DNA from: Suilimivivens sp009774465
GTDB taxonomy: Bacteria; Bacillota; Clostridia; Lachnospirales; Lachnospiraceae
Direction of reading: 5' to 3'
DNA: 54,892 nt
Assembly: GCA_947382645.1 (NCBI GenBank)
Contig: CANDAE010000027.1
Coordinates: forward strand, 1-54,892
A model generated the notes under the pieces. It did no database searches. It saw only the letters and a list, made by a program, of their open reading frames with translations, and had not been told where the DNA came from. The translations under genes were made by a program, and so were the position numbers. Positions within the stretch are counted from its first letter, which is position 1, and each line of letters opens with the position of its first letter. Below are positions 8,506 through 17,209 of this stretch, in pieces.

Positions 8506-10053
8506 TTATTGAGGAATCGCCACTACTGTCATACCTTCCATAAGGCCGGATGACACATCCGTCACAACCTGTTCTCCCTGGGAAAGTCCTTCCAGAATCT
8601 GTACCATCGTGTCAGAAGAGATACCTGTAGTTACAGGCTTTTTCACTACAATGCTGTTCTCAACTACATAAACAAACTCGCCATCCACATCTACATTGAC
8701 AGCCATAACAGGTACCAGCACTGCATCTAAAGCCTGAGCTGTGCTGACAACCACCTTTGCCTCTACGCCTAAAACTACATTACTGTCGGGATTGTTTAAT
8801 TTGATTTCCGTTTTTACAACTGTTGCACCACTGTTATTTGTTTCCGCCATCTTATTGATCTTGGAAACTTCACCCTGGTATTCTCTTCCGCCAATGGTAA
8901 TCGTTGCTTTCTGTCCCACCTGAATCTTATCCAGATCATATTTTGTCACAGATATTTCAACCATCACATCCTCAGTGCTCTCCAGTTTCACCATCTGCGA
9001 ACCTGTCTGAACCACACCGCCGGGGACTGCATTTAATTCTGTAATTACTCCGTTAAATTCGGCAGCCAGACCTTCCTTTACCGCCTCAAGGCTTTCCAGG
9101 GTATGAGCAGCTTCAATTTCTTTTGTCTGATTTTCAGCCTCTAATTCTTCCTTTGCTCCGGAAGTCAGCCTGCTGTTTTCCGCCGAGCTCTGCTGGGATT
9201 TCATCTCGGAACGATATTCTTTATAATCAGTAAGCATTTTGTTATACACTTCCAGTTCGTCCTGCCAGCCTTTTATTTCCTCATTGTTCTGCTGTTCATA
9301 GCTGTTAAGCTGAATAAGCTTTTGCAGATTCAAGTACTCCTCTGAACCTGGCTGGTCCTGCCAATCAAGTAAGGAAATCTGAAGCAGTGCTCCCTCATAT
9401 GCCAGATCGCTTTTTTTCTTTTCTATTTTATTTTCAAGACTTGTTATGTAGGCTTCCGTATCCAGAATCTGCTGTTCCAGAACATCTAAATTTACATTTG
9501 CTTCATTCAGATCACCCAGTTTTTCATTATTTGTCTGAACGGAATTGCTGTAGCTTCCTTCTGCGGACTGGCGTTTAAGCTGTGCCAGTTCAATTTCCTT
9601 ATTTAAGTCAGCCTCATCATAGGTAAGCAGCACGTCTCCTGCCGCTACCGCATCCCCCACCTGTACGGGAACCTCTCCAATTTTCACATTTACTTCTGAA
9701 AAATAGCTTTTTGTCTTTTCAGTGGTAACTGTTCCGCTGGTGCTGATGGTCTGCTCAATCTCGCCGCTGACAGCCTCCGTGGTGGCAACCATCATCTGGG
9801 CGCCATTCCCTCCAAAAATATTTTTTAATATAATCAGTAAAACCAGTACCCCTGCAATGCTGAAAATAATTATTTTTTTACGCTTTTTCTTTGCTTTCTT
9901 ATCCAAAGGCTTCTTTTCTTTCTTTTCTTTTTTCTTCTTCCCCTCTTTTTTTCCTGCTGCTTCCTCTCCCTGCACAAGCTCTATTTCCGCCTTGCCGCTT
10001 TCCTGTAAATTACCTGCTGTCTGCTCCTTGCTTATTACTGTCTTGTCAGCCAT
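8506..10053 (-). CDS. MacA-like membrane fusion / adaptor protein
   Basis: The 515-residue product has a highly charged lysine-rich cytoplasmic N terminus (about 1-55), one transmembrane helix (about 58-78), and a long extracytoplasmic part with the biotinyl-lipoyl half-motif (PVQVGDAVAAGDVLLTYDE), a long coiled coil (about 150-330), the second half-motif (VPGGVVQTGSQMV) and beta-barrel segments (VMVEISVTKYDLDKIQVGQ, ATITIGG). This is the HlyD/MacA adaptor fold. The ATG at 10053 has GGAGG 9 nt upstream; a GTG at 10068 is rejected. The polybasic N-terminal tail is longer than in classical MacA. It lies between the ATPase and permease genes of the same transporter. Confidence 0.92.
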   Translation of the reverse strand: MADKTVISKEQTAGNLQESGKAEIELVQGEEAAGKKEGKKKKEKKEKKPLDKKAKKKRKKIIIFSIAGVLVLLIILKNIFGGNGAQMMVATTEAVSGEIEQTISTSGTVTTEKTKSYFSEVNVKIGEVPVQVGDAVAAGDVLLTYDEADLNKEIELAQLKRQSAEGSYSNSVQTNNEKLGDLNEANVNLDVLEQQILDTEAYITSLENKIEKKKSDLAYEGALLQISLLDWQDQPGSEEYLNLQKLIQLNSYEQQNNEEIKGWQDELEVYNKMLTDYKEYRSEMKSQQSSAENSRLTSGAKEELEAENQTKEIEAAHTLESLEAVKEGLAAEFNGVITELNAVPGGVVQTGSQMVKLESTEDVMVEISVTKYDLDKIQVGQKATITIGGREYQGEVSKINKMAETNNSGATVVKTEIKLNNPDSNVVLGVEAKVVVSTAQALDAVLVPVMAVNVDVDGEFVYVVENSIVVKKPVTTGISSDTMVQILEGLSQGEQVVTDVSSGLMEGMTVVAIPQ

Positions 10054-10169
10054 TCCTTTTTCCTCCACCTTAATATACTAATCTTTAAATCTATCTTAAT
10101 TCCCGTGCATATCACAGGCATTGCCTGCGATACTGCCCGAATATGAAGTGTGAAAATTTATTTTTCAAC

Positions 10170-10868
10170 CTAATCCAGCTCTTTTGAATTTATTTTATCT
10201 TCCACAATCCTGCCATCCATGATTCTGATAATACGTTTGGCTCTTGCCGCTATTTCATTATCATGGGTAATTAATATAACCGTTCTTCCTTCTGCATGAA
10301 GCTCTTTAAGAATTCCCATAATTTCTCTGGTCGAACCTGAATCCAGATTTCCTGTAGGCTCATCGGCTAAAATAACCGGTGGTGCCTGTGCAATTGCTCT
10401 GGCGATGGCCACCCTTTGCTGCTGGCCGCCGCTCATCTCTGAGGGCTTATGATCAATTCGGGCAGACAGTCCTACCTTATTAAGAGCTGTCTCGGAAAGT
10501 TTTTCCCTTTCCTTCTTTCCCACTCCCCGGTAAATCAGAGGCAGCTCAACATTTTCCAGTGCAGTTAAACCTGCAATCAGATTAAACCCCTGAAAGATAA
10601 AACCGATCTCATGATTTCTGATATCTGACAGTTCATCATCCGTAAGCCCTGAAACATCCTGTCCGTTTAATATGTATGTACCGCTGGTAGGTACGTCCAG
10701 ACAGCCCAGCATATTCATTAATGTAGACTTGCCGGAGCCGGACTGTCCGATAATGGCAACAAATTCATTTTTGTCAATCGACAAATTCACATGGTCCAGT
10801 GCCCGAACCTCATTTTCGCCAGGATTGTATATTTTACACATATCCTGAATTTCAATTAATCCACTCAT
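10170..10868 (-). CDS. MacB/LolD-type ABC transporter ATP-binding protein
   Basis: This is a 232-residue stand-alone ABC ATPase. Walker A is GQSGSGKST (about 41-49), the Q loop is FIFQGFNL, the signature is MSGGQQQRVAIARA, and Walker B is VILADEPTGNLDS with the H-loop ITHD. It belongs to the FtsE/LolD/MacB subfamily, which powers mechanotransmission exporters. It is the first gene of the ATPase - adaptor - permease operon. AAGGAG lies 8 nt before the ATG, and a strong sigma-A promoter with an overlapping operator lies just upstream (10900-10931). Confidence 0.95.
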   Translation of the reverse strand: MSGLIEIQDMCKIYNPGENEVRALDHVNLSIDKNEFVAIIGQSGSGKSTLMNMLGCLDVPTSGTYILNGQDVSGLTDDELSDIRNHEIGFIFQGFNLIAGLTALENVELPLIYRGVGKKEREKLSETALNKVGLSARIDHKPSEMSGGQQQRVAIARAIAQAPPVILADEPTGNLDSGSTREIMGILKELHAEGRTVILITHDNEIAARAKRIIRIMDGRIVEDKINSKELD

Positions 10869-10899
10869 GTATTTATGTGCTCCTTATAACTTTGTACTA

Positions 10900-10931
10900 T
10901 TGTATTATACATCTAATACAATAATTGTCAA
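10900..10931 (-). promoter_or_regulatory. Sigma-A promoter with overlapping palindromic operator (efflux operon)
   Basis: On the minus strand TTGACA (10926-10931) is followed after 16 nt by TATAAT (10904-10909), a near-consensus promoter about 30 nt upstream of the ATPase gene. The -10 lies inside a perfect dyad, TTGTATTA - 6 nt - TAATACAA (10900-10921). A repressor bound there would block RNA polymerase. No regulator gene is adjacent, so the cognate protein is unknown. Confidence 0.8.
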
Positions 10932-11103
10932 CCTTAAATTATATTTTCCTTATAGAATTGCAACCGTTTAGCCATGCAGAACTGTTACATATAATTTGAC
11001 ACCTTCTGCATGTCAAATTTGTTTTCTCACATATTATAACGAATCATACACATAAAAAATTACAAAAATCTATAAAAATATATTAATTTTTTCTAAAGGT
11101 AAA

Positions 11104-11139
11104 AAAAATACTACTTTAATGGGAAAAAGTAGTATTTTT
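11104..11139. terminator. Bidirectional rho-independent terminator
   Basis: A 14-bp perfect stem (AAAAATACTACTTT with its complement) encloses an 8-nt loop. The minus-strand 3' side runs into eight Ts, so it should end the VWA lipoprotein transcript, whose stop lies about 25 nt away. The plus strand also ends in TTTTT, so it can act both ways. Confidence 0.85.
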
Positions 11140-11163
11140 CGTAGTATTCACTTTATAGGCCAT

Positions 11164-12840
11164 TTATCTTGCTTCTTTTACCAAATCTTCAAACTCGCCC
11201 CTGTATTCATCATCCAGTTTTAACTCCCTCAAAACAGACAAAACATGGCTTACAGAGGCTTCTTCCGGATACCTGCTTTTAGATGCCAGCAGGCCAAACT
11301 CGGCTACCGCTGCTGCAAATTGAAAGTCCTCCCCCGGTTCTGACGTATAACTTTCATAGCTTACCGGATACTGTAAAAGGCTGCTTTCTTCCTCCGCCGG
11401 CTTCTTATACCGAATGCTGATGGTGAGCCACTCCTGCTCCAGCGCGCTGCTATTATCAGCCTGTTCCAATTCTTCTTTATAATTATCTCCATATTTCAAA
11501 TCACCGATTTCCTCTTCGCTCAATGCCAAAAGAGGCTCTTTCAAAATCAGTTCATACATAACCGTCACACTATGTCCTGCTCCGATCTCACCGGCATCCT
11601 TCGTATCATCATGAAAATCCTCCCTGGCAAGGGAACGGTTTTCATAACCAATCAATCTGTAATCAGAGACAACAGCCGGATTAAACTCCACCTGAAACTT
11701 TACATCCTTATAGATGGTCAAAAGGGTAGCCGTCATTTCCTCTACCAGCACCTTTTTGGCTTCCTTAAGACTGTCAATATAGGCATAATTTCCATTTCCC
11801 TTATCGGCCAGGATTTCCATTTTATTATCTTTCATATTTCCGGTTCCCAGGCCAAGCACTGAAAGGAAAATTCCCGACTCTTTCTTTTCCGTAATCAGTT
11901 CCTCCAGTTCTTCCTCGGTGGTAAGCCCGATATTTAAATCCCCGTCCGTAGCCAGGATAATTCTGTTATTACCGCCTTCAATAAAGTTTTCCTCCGCAAT
12001 TTCATAGGCGGTTTCTATCCCCTGGCTTCCATTGGTTCCGCCGCTTGCTTTCAGGCTGTTTAATGCCCTTTTGATTTTCGTTGTTTCATTCCCCTTTGCA
12101 CCTTCTAAAACCACTTTATCTCCACTTGCGTAGGTGACAATTGAAATTCTGTCCTTTTCCGTAAGATTCTCCGCCAACAGCCCAAAGGCTTCCTGTAAAA
12201 GGGGAAGCTTGTCATAATCCCCCATAGAACCGGATACATCCAGAAGAAAAACAAGATTTGAGGGCGGTGCATCCGCATAATCAATATCCTGTGTTTTCAG
12301 TCCAATCATCAAAAGCTGCGCTTCTTTATTCCAGGGACAGGTACTGATCTGTGTGGTCACGCCAAAAGGCTCGCTTCCTTCCGGCTCCTTATAATCGTAT
12401 GTAAAGTAATTCAGCATTTCCTCTATTCTGACCGCACCTTCCGGAATGCTCTCAAGAGAATACCCGTCCGTAATCATCCTGCGCAAATTGCTGTAAGAAG
12501 CAGTATCCACATCAGCCGAAAAGGTGGAAAGAGGCGCATTCATCACAGACAAAAATCCTGTTTCCTCCCACTTGCTGTACTCCTCACCATTTTCCGCCGG
12601 CCAGTCAAAATCATAACAGGACTGAGCATAACTTTCCTCCGGTTCCTCAGCCGCCGCTTCCGCCTCCTCCGTAAAATATATTTCTCCTTCCGAAGGCGCC
12701 ATATCAAAATACTCCCCAGTATCCGTTTCCACTCCCGTCGATTCCGGTGCCTTTGCACCTTCATCACTTCTTCCACATCCCGACAACGCTCCTGCCATAA
12801 GCGCTACCGCCAATAAAAATCCAATCCCTCTCCTTTTCAT
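11164..12840 (-). CDS. Von Willebrand factor type A domain lipoprotein (YfbK-like)
   Basis: The 558-residue product has a lipoprotein signal peptide (basic MKRR, hydrophobic core, lipobox LSGC with Cys22), an acidic linker to about residue 75, a conserved N-terminal region (NAPLSTFSADVDTASYSNLRRM), then a VWA domain with the metal-ion site DVSGSMGD and ATDGDLNIG, and a C-terminal segment of the DUF3520 type (GHSVTVMYELIL). This order matches YfbK-like surface proteins of unknown function. It should be anchored on the outer face of the membrane. The start at 12840 is set by GGGAGGA 6 nt upstream and by the signal peptide. It appears monocistronic, with a terminator at 11104-11139. Confidence 0.9.
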   Translation of the reverse strand: MKRRGIGFLLAVALMAGALSGCGRSDEGAKAPESTGVETDTGEYFDMAPSEGEIYFTEEAEAAAEEPEESYAQSCYDFDWPAENGEEYSKWEETGFLSVMNAPLSTFSADVDTASYSNLRRMITDGYSLESIPEGAVRIEEMLNYFTYDYKEPEGSEPFGVTTQISTCPWNKEAQLLMIGLKTQDIDYADAPPSNLVFLLDVSGSMGDYDKLPLLQEAFGLLAENLTEKDRISIVTYASGDKVVLEGAKGNETTKIKRALNSLKASGGTNGSQGIETAYEIAEENFIEGGNNRIILATDGDLNIGLTTEEELEELITEKKESGIFLSVLGLGTGNMKDNKMEILADKGNGNYAYIDSLKEAKKVLVEEMTATLLTIYKDVKFQVEFNPAVVSDYRLIGYENRSLAREDFHDDTKDAGEIGAGHSVTVMYELILKEPLLALSEEEIGDLKYGDNYKEELEQADNSSALEQEWLTISIRYKKPAEEESSLLQYPVSYESYTSEPGEDFQFAAAVAEFGLLASKSRYPEEASVSHVLSVLRELKLDDEYRGEFEDLVKEAR

Positions 12841-13028
12841 AATCCATCCTCCCTTATACTTTACTACAGTGCACAACTCTTTTTCTCAATTTTCCAAAGC
12901 CCTCCTGCGCATCCGCCTTACCCCACACAGCCAACTCTATATAATAGATACGCACAAAAATAACTAATTTATGGCACTATAAAATATTTTTGATACTATA
13001 GGCAACCCCTTCAAATATACGTTACCCC

Positions 13029-13184
13029 GGCAAATTGCATAAAGAATTTGGGTGAACGACTTTTGCACCATGCAGATGAGACTCAAAAATCGTGGAAGCC
13101 CTTGCTTCCACGATTTTCGCTCTAAGAGGCTCATCGGAATGCCAGGTGCAATGGAGTGAGCCTAAATTCTTTATGCAATTTGCC
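13029..13184. repeat. 156-bp palindromic MITE-like or structured RNA element
   Basis: The outer arms (13029-13049 and 13164-13184) are perfect 21-nt inverted copies starting GGCAAATTGCAT. Inside, GCACC (13065) pairs with GGTGC (13145), GATGAG (13075) with CTCATC (13130), and a central perfect 14-bp hairpin (13086-13099 with 13104-13117, loop CCTT) closes the structure. The whole element can fold into one long hairpin on either strand. No target-site duplication is obvious. Short frames cross it on both strands but are best seen as by-products of the palindrome. It occupies most of the gap between the ABC-2 permease gene and the VWA gene; the rest of that gap (12841-13028) shows nothing I can name. 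Confidence 0.8.
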
Positions 13185-13218
13185 GCCTCTAACCTATACC
13201 TTTTTTTGCCTCTCAAAT

Positions 13219-14019
13219 TTAATTACCCGCACTTTCATAAATCCGTGTCCCATACTGAAACAGCGCATAGGCGATACACCAAAGCAGCCCCCCGATCACA
13301 CACTCAATACCAATCATTCCGGGAGAAATACCGCTTTTTAAAAAGAAACTGGCCGGCAGATACGCCACAAAAGCAAAGGGAATCACCCAGGTAATTAAAA
13401 ATCGGATTCCTTTCGCATAAATTTCCGTGGGATACTTTGCAAAATCAGACATTTCATAGGCCAACTGCAAAAAAGGCCCGCTGGTTTTAAGCCAGAATGC
13501 CAGCGAAGCAAAGAATAATTTTATGGAAGTATAAATCAGGGCGCCTGCAAAAACCGACACAAAAAACAATAGAATATGTAATGCATCTACAATAACAATC
13601 CCTTTTGCCAAAGCCCTGCATACGAGAATCGTGCCAACCAAAAGCTCTCCAAGAGCATCCGGCTGCAGCTTTTCTGCAATCACCTGAAAAAAGATATTCA
13701 TGGGGCGCAGCATATAACGGTCAAAATCTCCGTTAAGAACAAGCCGCCATGCCACCAGCCATATATTATCCGTAAAAAGATGGTCTATCCCTCTGGGAAT
13801 CTGGGCAAAACCATAAATAAAGATTAGTTGATCCAACGTCCAGCCTTTTAAGGATGGAATCTGTTCAAATACCAGATATAAAAAGGCAATTCCCAAAATC
13901 TGGTTAAAGAAAAAGCCAAACAGTCCCATAAGGAAATCAACCTTTGACTGCATAATTGTTTTTAAAAACTGGCTGATCAAAACCCGGTAAAGCCGCAGAT
14001 ATCGTTTCAATTTACTCAT
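13219..14019 (-). CDS. ABC-2 family exporter permease (DUF990-like), second subunit
   Basis: This is a 266-residue, six-helix hydrophobic protein with hydrophobic segments at about 25-50, 60-80, 115-165, 180-200 and 220-250. The segment RYMLRPMN after LVLNGDFD is typical of the DUF990/ABC-2 permease family (PF06182 type). It is the last gene of a three-gene operon with a related permease (14073-14891) and an ATPase (14891-15910), so the exporter is probably a heterodimeric permease with one ATPase. The substrate is unknown; relatives are annotated as drug or lipid exporters. The 156-bp palindrome begins 35 nt past its stop codon. Confidence 0.85.
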   Translation of the reverse strand: MSKLKRYLRLYRVLISQFLKTIMQSKVDFLMGLFGFFFNQILGIAFLYLVFEQIPSLKGWTLDQLIFIYGFAQIPRGIDHLFTDNIWLVAWRLVLNGDFDRYMLRPMNIFFQVIAEKLQPDALGELLVGTILVCRALAKGIVIVDALHILLFFVSVFAGALIYTSIKLFFASLAFWLKTSGPFLQLAYEMSDFAKYPTEIYAKGIRFLITWVIPFAFVAYLPASFFLKSGISPGMIGIECVIGGLLWCIAYALFQYGTRIYESAGN

Positions 14020-14072
14020 TTTAACTCATGCCTTTCCCACAAACCTGTTTCCTTTTAGAAATTTCCCTTACG

Positions 14073-14891
14073 TTACCCCCCAAGCACCACCAGGCGCTTC
14101 GTCACTCTTTTCCATATCAAACTTCCAAGCAGGTAAAGAATCACCACCCAGACAGCCTGCCTTAGCAACATAAACAGAAGTGTATTTCCGGTATATTTTC
14201 CAAGATAAATCATGACAGGAGTATAAACCATCGAAGAAAAAGGCAAAAAATCAAATATATGCCTTACCGCCTCTGGAAAAAAGCTGATGGGAATCAACTG
14301 TCCTGTGAGAAATCCAAGCAGGGCTTCCTTTATCATTCTAAGTCCAAAAATATAAGTAGTAAAAAATGCAATCATGCCAAAACAAAAATCAAACAGCACA
14401 TAAATTAAAAAACTCATGATACAACTGACCAAAAATAAAACAATTTCTCTCACCCCGGCCAGCGCAAGTCCAAGCACTGTCACCTTATAGATTTCCAGCC
14501 CAATCCAGATAAAAACACATGGTACCAGAAAACGGTACATCAAGCCTCCAAAAGCCCGGGAAATCAGGCTCAAACGATAATCAATGGGCTTAATCAGATT
14601 CATTGCAACTGTTCCCTTTACCACATCATCACTCACCTGAGTGGAAATGGAAATCATAACCACAGAGGAAGTAACGTAGACCATAAACACATAAACCACC
14701 ATTTCACTTCTTGACAGGCCACCAAGCGCTTCCTGTCCGGAACTTCCATAAATGGCCATCCACAGATAATATCTGATAAAGGAACTGAACAAATCAATTA
14801 AGATAAATAAATAAAAGGCGCCTTTATACGCCAGCTGCCGCTTCATTTCATTGGTGGCAAAGGGCAGATAAATTTTTAACCGCTTTCCCAT
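14073..14891 (-). CDS. ABC-2 family exporter permease (DUF990-like), first subunit
   Basis: This is a 272-residue polytopic membrane protein with about six hydrophobic segments (20-45, 60-80, 115-140, 145-175, 180-200, 230-255). It contains the segment VVKGTVAMNLIKPIDYRLSL, which aligns with the matching region NGDFDRYMLRPMNIFFQ of the neighbouring permease, so the two are paralogous subunits. Its ATG overlaps the ATPase stop by one base (TGATG), with GGAGG 7 nt upstream; the GTG one codon earlier is rejected. Function follows the operon: an ABC-2 export system of unknown substrate. Confidence 0.85.
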   Translation of the reverse strand: MGKRLKIYLPFATNEMKRQLAYKGAFYLFILIDLFSSFIRYYLWMAIYGSSGQEALGGLSRSEMVVYVFMVYVTSSVVMISISTQVSDDVVKGTVAMNLIKPIDYRLSLISRAFGGLMYRFLVPCVFIWIGLEIYKVTVLGLALAGVREIVLFLVSCIMSFLIYVLFDFCFGMIAFFTTYIFGLRMIKEALLGFLTGQLIPISFFPEAVRHIFDFLPFSSMVYTPVMIYLGKYTGNTLLFMLLRQAVWVVILYLLGSLIWKRVTKRLVVLGG

Positions 14892-15910
14892 CACGCACCC
14901 TCCGTCATCCCATGATTGTAGATCTCCTTTACAATCTGGGCAAGCTCTGTCTCCTGAATCTGCACATCTTTGATTTCCACTCTGTTCATCACTGCTGAAA
15001 GGATCTGCGGCACCTGAATTTTATGCTTGTTAAAGGTCACATTTAAGGTGCTGCTTTCTTCGTCATAAGCGGCAGTTAAATCTCCTTCCTCCACCCCTAA
15101 AATTTCAGGCAGGCACAGCTCTTTTGCCTTTTCCGGCTCTCTGATCTCCACCGCTACTGTTCTTTTGGTTCCGTATATTTCTTTCAAATTCTGAAGCGAA
15201 CCGTCGTATATTTTCTTTCCTTCATCAATAATAATAATCCGGCTGCACAATTCTTCTATATCACCAATATCGTGAGTCGTTAAAATTACTGTAGTTTCAT
15301 ATTTTTCATTGATTTCTTTGATCGCTTTCCGAATATTATCTTTCACTACCAGATCAAGTCCAATGGTAGGCTCATCTAAATAAAGCACCTTGGGGTTATG
15401 TAAAAGCGCTGCACCCAAATCCGCCCGCATCCGCTGCCCCAAAGACAGGGTTCTCACCGGTCTGTCAAAAAATTCATCAAGCACCAGCACTTTGTTTAAA
15501 AATTCCATCTGTGCTCTGAACGCTTCCTCTGACACATTATAAATTTCCTTTAAAATGGTGAAAGACTCACTTAAGGGCAGATCCCACCATAGCTGGGTTC
15601 TCTGCCCAAATACAACACCAATATTCTGCGCATTTTCTTTCCGGCTGCGGCTGGGATTAATCCCAGCCACCTCACAGCTTCCTTTTGTGGGCGTTAAGAT
15701 TCCCGTCATCATTTTGATGGTGGTGGATTTACCGGCGCCATTGCTGCCAATATATCCCACGATTTCACCCTTTTTAATCGAAAACGAAATATCATCCACT
15801 GCCCTTTTAATCACTTTTTCATTGGAAAACAAGCCCCTGACAGCTCCACTAAGTCCCGGATATTTCTTAGGCGACACAAAATCCTTTGAAATATGATCTA
15901 CTTTAATCAT
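14891..15910 (-). CDS. ABC-2 exporter ATP-binding protein
   Basis: This is a 339-residue ABC ATPase. Walker A is GSNGAGKST, the signature is LSLGQRMRADLGAAL, Walker B is VLYLDEPTIGLD and the H-loop is TTHD. The C-terminal extension of about 90 residues (from about 245) resembles the regulatory tail found in ATPases that serve DUF990-type permeases. The N terminus carries about 25 residues before the ATPase core (SPKKYPGLSGAVRGLF), also typical of this subfamily. GGGGAG lies 5 nt upstream of the ATG at 15910; the longer frame to 15982 runs into hairpin DNA and is rejected. It heads the three-gene operon. Confidence 0.92.
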   Translation of the reverse strand: MIKVDHISKDFVSPKKYPGLSGAVRGLFSNEKVIKRAVDDISFSIKKGEIVGYIGSNGAGKSTTIKMMTGILTPTKGSCEVAGINPSRSRKENAQNIGVVFGQRTQLWWDLPLSESFTILKEIYNVSEEAFRAQMEFLNKVLVLDEFFDRPVRTLSLGQRMRADLGAALLHNPKVLYLDEPTIGLDLVVKDNIRKAIKEINEKYETTVILTTHDIGDIEELCSRIIIIDEGKKIYDGSLQNLKEIYGTKRTVAVEIREPEKAKELCLPEILGVEEGDLTAAYDEESSTLNVTFNKHKIQVPQILSAVMNRVEIKDVQIQETELAQIVKEIYNHGMTEGA

Positions 15911-15950
15911 AAAAACTCCCCGTTCCGGAGCGTTTACGCGACAAGAGGCA

Positions 15951-16006
15951 GACTTTGCTAACGCAAAGTCACAAATCTCCAATTTGCTAACTTTGTAAAC
16001 AAAGTT
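15951..16006. repeat. Two adjacent small hairpins upstream of the ABC-2 operon
   Basis: GACTTTGC-TAAC-GCAAAGTC (15951-15970) and AACTTTGT-AA-ACAAAGTT (15989-16006) are perfect 8-bp hairpins sharing the ACTTTG core. They lie just upstream of the ATPase gene, in a 190-bp gap that also holds the bipartite repeat at 16018-16085. They could be a leader structure or repeat debris; nothing indicates which. Confidence 0.6.
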
Positions 16007-16017
16007 TTGCCATCAAG

Positions 16018-16085
16018 GCTTATTTGTGACGCTCCGGCACAAATAAGCGTGTGAAAAATCAGCACATCAGTGTGATTTTTCACAC
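16018..16085. repeat. Bipartite hairpin repeat, copy A
   Basis: Two hairpins stand in tandem. GCTTATTTGTG pairs with CACAAATAAGC around a 9-nt loop (16018-16048), then 13-bp arms beginning GTGTGAAAAATCA (16049-16061) pair with 16073-16085. The same two-hairpin order, with the same TGAAAAATC/GATTTTTCA core, recurs at 20239-20294 just upstream of tex. The copy lies between ribU and the ABC-2 operon. Confidence 0.7.
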
Positions 16086-16099
16086 TGCTCCCCGGACTG

Positions 16100-16867
16100 C
16101 TATTTTACAACAGTCTCCACTTTCTTTACTTTCTTCGGAACCGCCGCCTCCTTAAGAATCAGGCTTAGTTTCTTGTATACCAGCATGGTCACTAAGGACA
16201 CACTTCCGCCCTTTAACAAATTAAGAGGCGCCACCGCAAAAATCACAAGGGTGGTTACACTGGTAATATTTGAATTAATGGCAGTTCCCATTCCTACAAT
16301 CACATCTAAAGGCATTCCATACAAGCTGGCAAATGCCGGAAGTAAATAAACAGCGTTAAACATGGTTCCAAACACCGTCATAATCAGTGTTCCAATTGTG
16401 GATGCAATGGCAGCATTTTTCTTTGTCTTTTTAAACAGGTAAAGAATCGAGGCGGGGAGAATAAAACTGCATCCAATTACAAAGTTTGCCAGATCTCCCA
16501 CAAATGCCGTGCTGGTTCCTTTCACGAAAAGCTTCAACAATATTTTACAAAACTCTATCATCACCCCTGCTACAGGTCCAAAAGCAAATGCACCTATCAA
16601 AGCGGGAATTTCACTGAAATCCAATTCATAAAAAGATGGTGCAAAAGGCACCGGAAATTCAAACATCATTAGAACTGCTGAAATTGCTGCAAACACACCA
16701 ATCATCACCATTTTTCTGGTAGTTAAAATTCTTTCGTCACTTCCGTTTTTCTTTTTGCAAATCTTTTCCGTAAGATAGGCGATTCCAAAAAGCACCGCCG
16801 CAATTCCCACTGAAACCAGTACAAATACTACATTGTCCTTTACACTTGCCCATAATCCATGATTCAT
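16100..16867 (-). CDS. ribU: Riboflavin ECF transporter S component RibU
   Basis: This is a 255-residue membrane protein with six hydrophobic segments (about 12-33, 50-70, 85-110, 120-145, 155-180, 205-225), the layout of ECF-type S components. Characteristic parts are ISAVLMMFEFPVPFAPSFYELDFSEIPALIGAFAFGP and GTSTAFVGDLANF, the RibU signature region. RibU binds riboflavin and works with the shared ECF energising module, which is not in this window. The assignment is strongly supported by the FMN riboswitch and terminator directly upstream (16937-17203). It is monocistronic. The last 25 residues are basic and cytoplasmic. Confidence 0.95.
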   Translation of the reverse strand: MNHGLWASVKDNVVFVLVSVGIAAVLFGIAYLTEKICKKKNGSDERILTTRKMVMIGVFAAISAVLMMFEFPVPFAPSFYELDFSEIPALIGAFAFGPVAGVMIEFCKILLKLFVKGTSTAFVGDLANFVIGCSFILPASILYLFKKTKKNAAIASTIGTLIMTVFGTMFNAVYLLPAFASLYGMPLDVIVGMGTAINSNITSVTTLVIFAVAPLNLLKGGSVSLVTMLVYKKLSLILKEAAVPKKVKKVETVVK

Positions 16868-16936
16868 TTCTTTTTCCTCCTAAAAACTTACACATTATGC
16901 GGTATTAAATTTTCAGAAAGGTTCTTCATCAAAAGC

Positions 16937-17010
16937 AAAAAAATCCCTGAATGTTTACTTCCACTTTACAGGCTGTTATCTCATTGCCTGCCGGAACCAA
17001 TCATTCAGGG
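16937..17010 (-). terminator. Riboswitch expression platform: intrinsic terminator
   Basis: On the minus strand CCCTGAATG (17002-17010) pairs with CATTCAGGG (16945-16953) around a loop that contains a second small stem (CAGGC/GCCTG), followed at once by ATTTTTTTG. It sits between the FMN aptamer and the ribU start codon, so FMN binding should favour this terminator and switch ribU off. Confidence 0.85.
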
Positions 17011-17064
17011 CATAAATTCACTTCATACAAAACTGTTTTACTGCATGCACAGCAAACCACCAGT

Positions 17065-17203
17065 TTCTTCTTCCATCCAGACTTTACTGTTGGTTTTGGA
17101 CTTTCACCAAATCAGCCATTTCGTTTTCATCTGCGCGCCTGACAAAAACTCATGGGTCGCGGACTTTACCGCCAGTAGGGAATTTCACCCTGCCCCGAAG
17201 AAC
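17065..17203 (-). promoter_or_regulatory. FMN riboswitch (RFN element)
   Basis: The minus strand carries the conserved RFN aptamer: TTCTTCGGGGCAGGGTGAAA at the 5' end, then CCCTACTGGCGGTAAAGTCC, GCGACCC, a variable arm, GATTTGGTGAAAGTCC, and CAGTAAAGTCTGGATGG closing with GAAGAAG as the other side of P1. All conserved junction segments are intact. It should sense flavin mononucleotide and regulate ribU through the terminator at 16937-17010. Confidence 0.96.
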
Positions 17204-17209
17204 TTTTCT

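Noticed and set aside
13022..13216. Short frames across the 156-bp palindrome on both strands
   Set aside because: Palindromic DNA opens frames on both strands; there is no ribosome binding site and no plausible protein.
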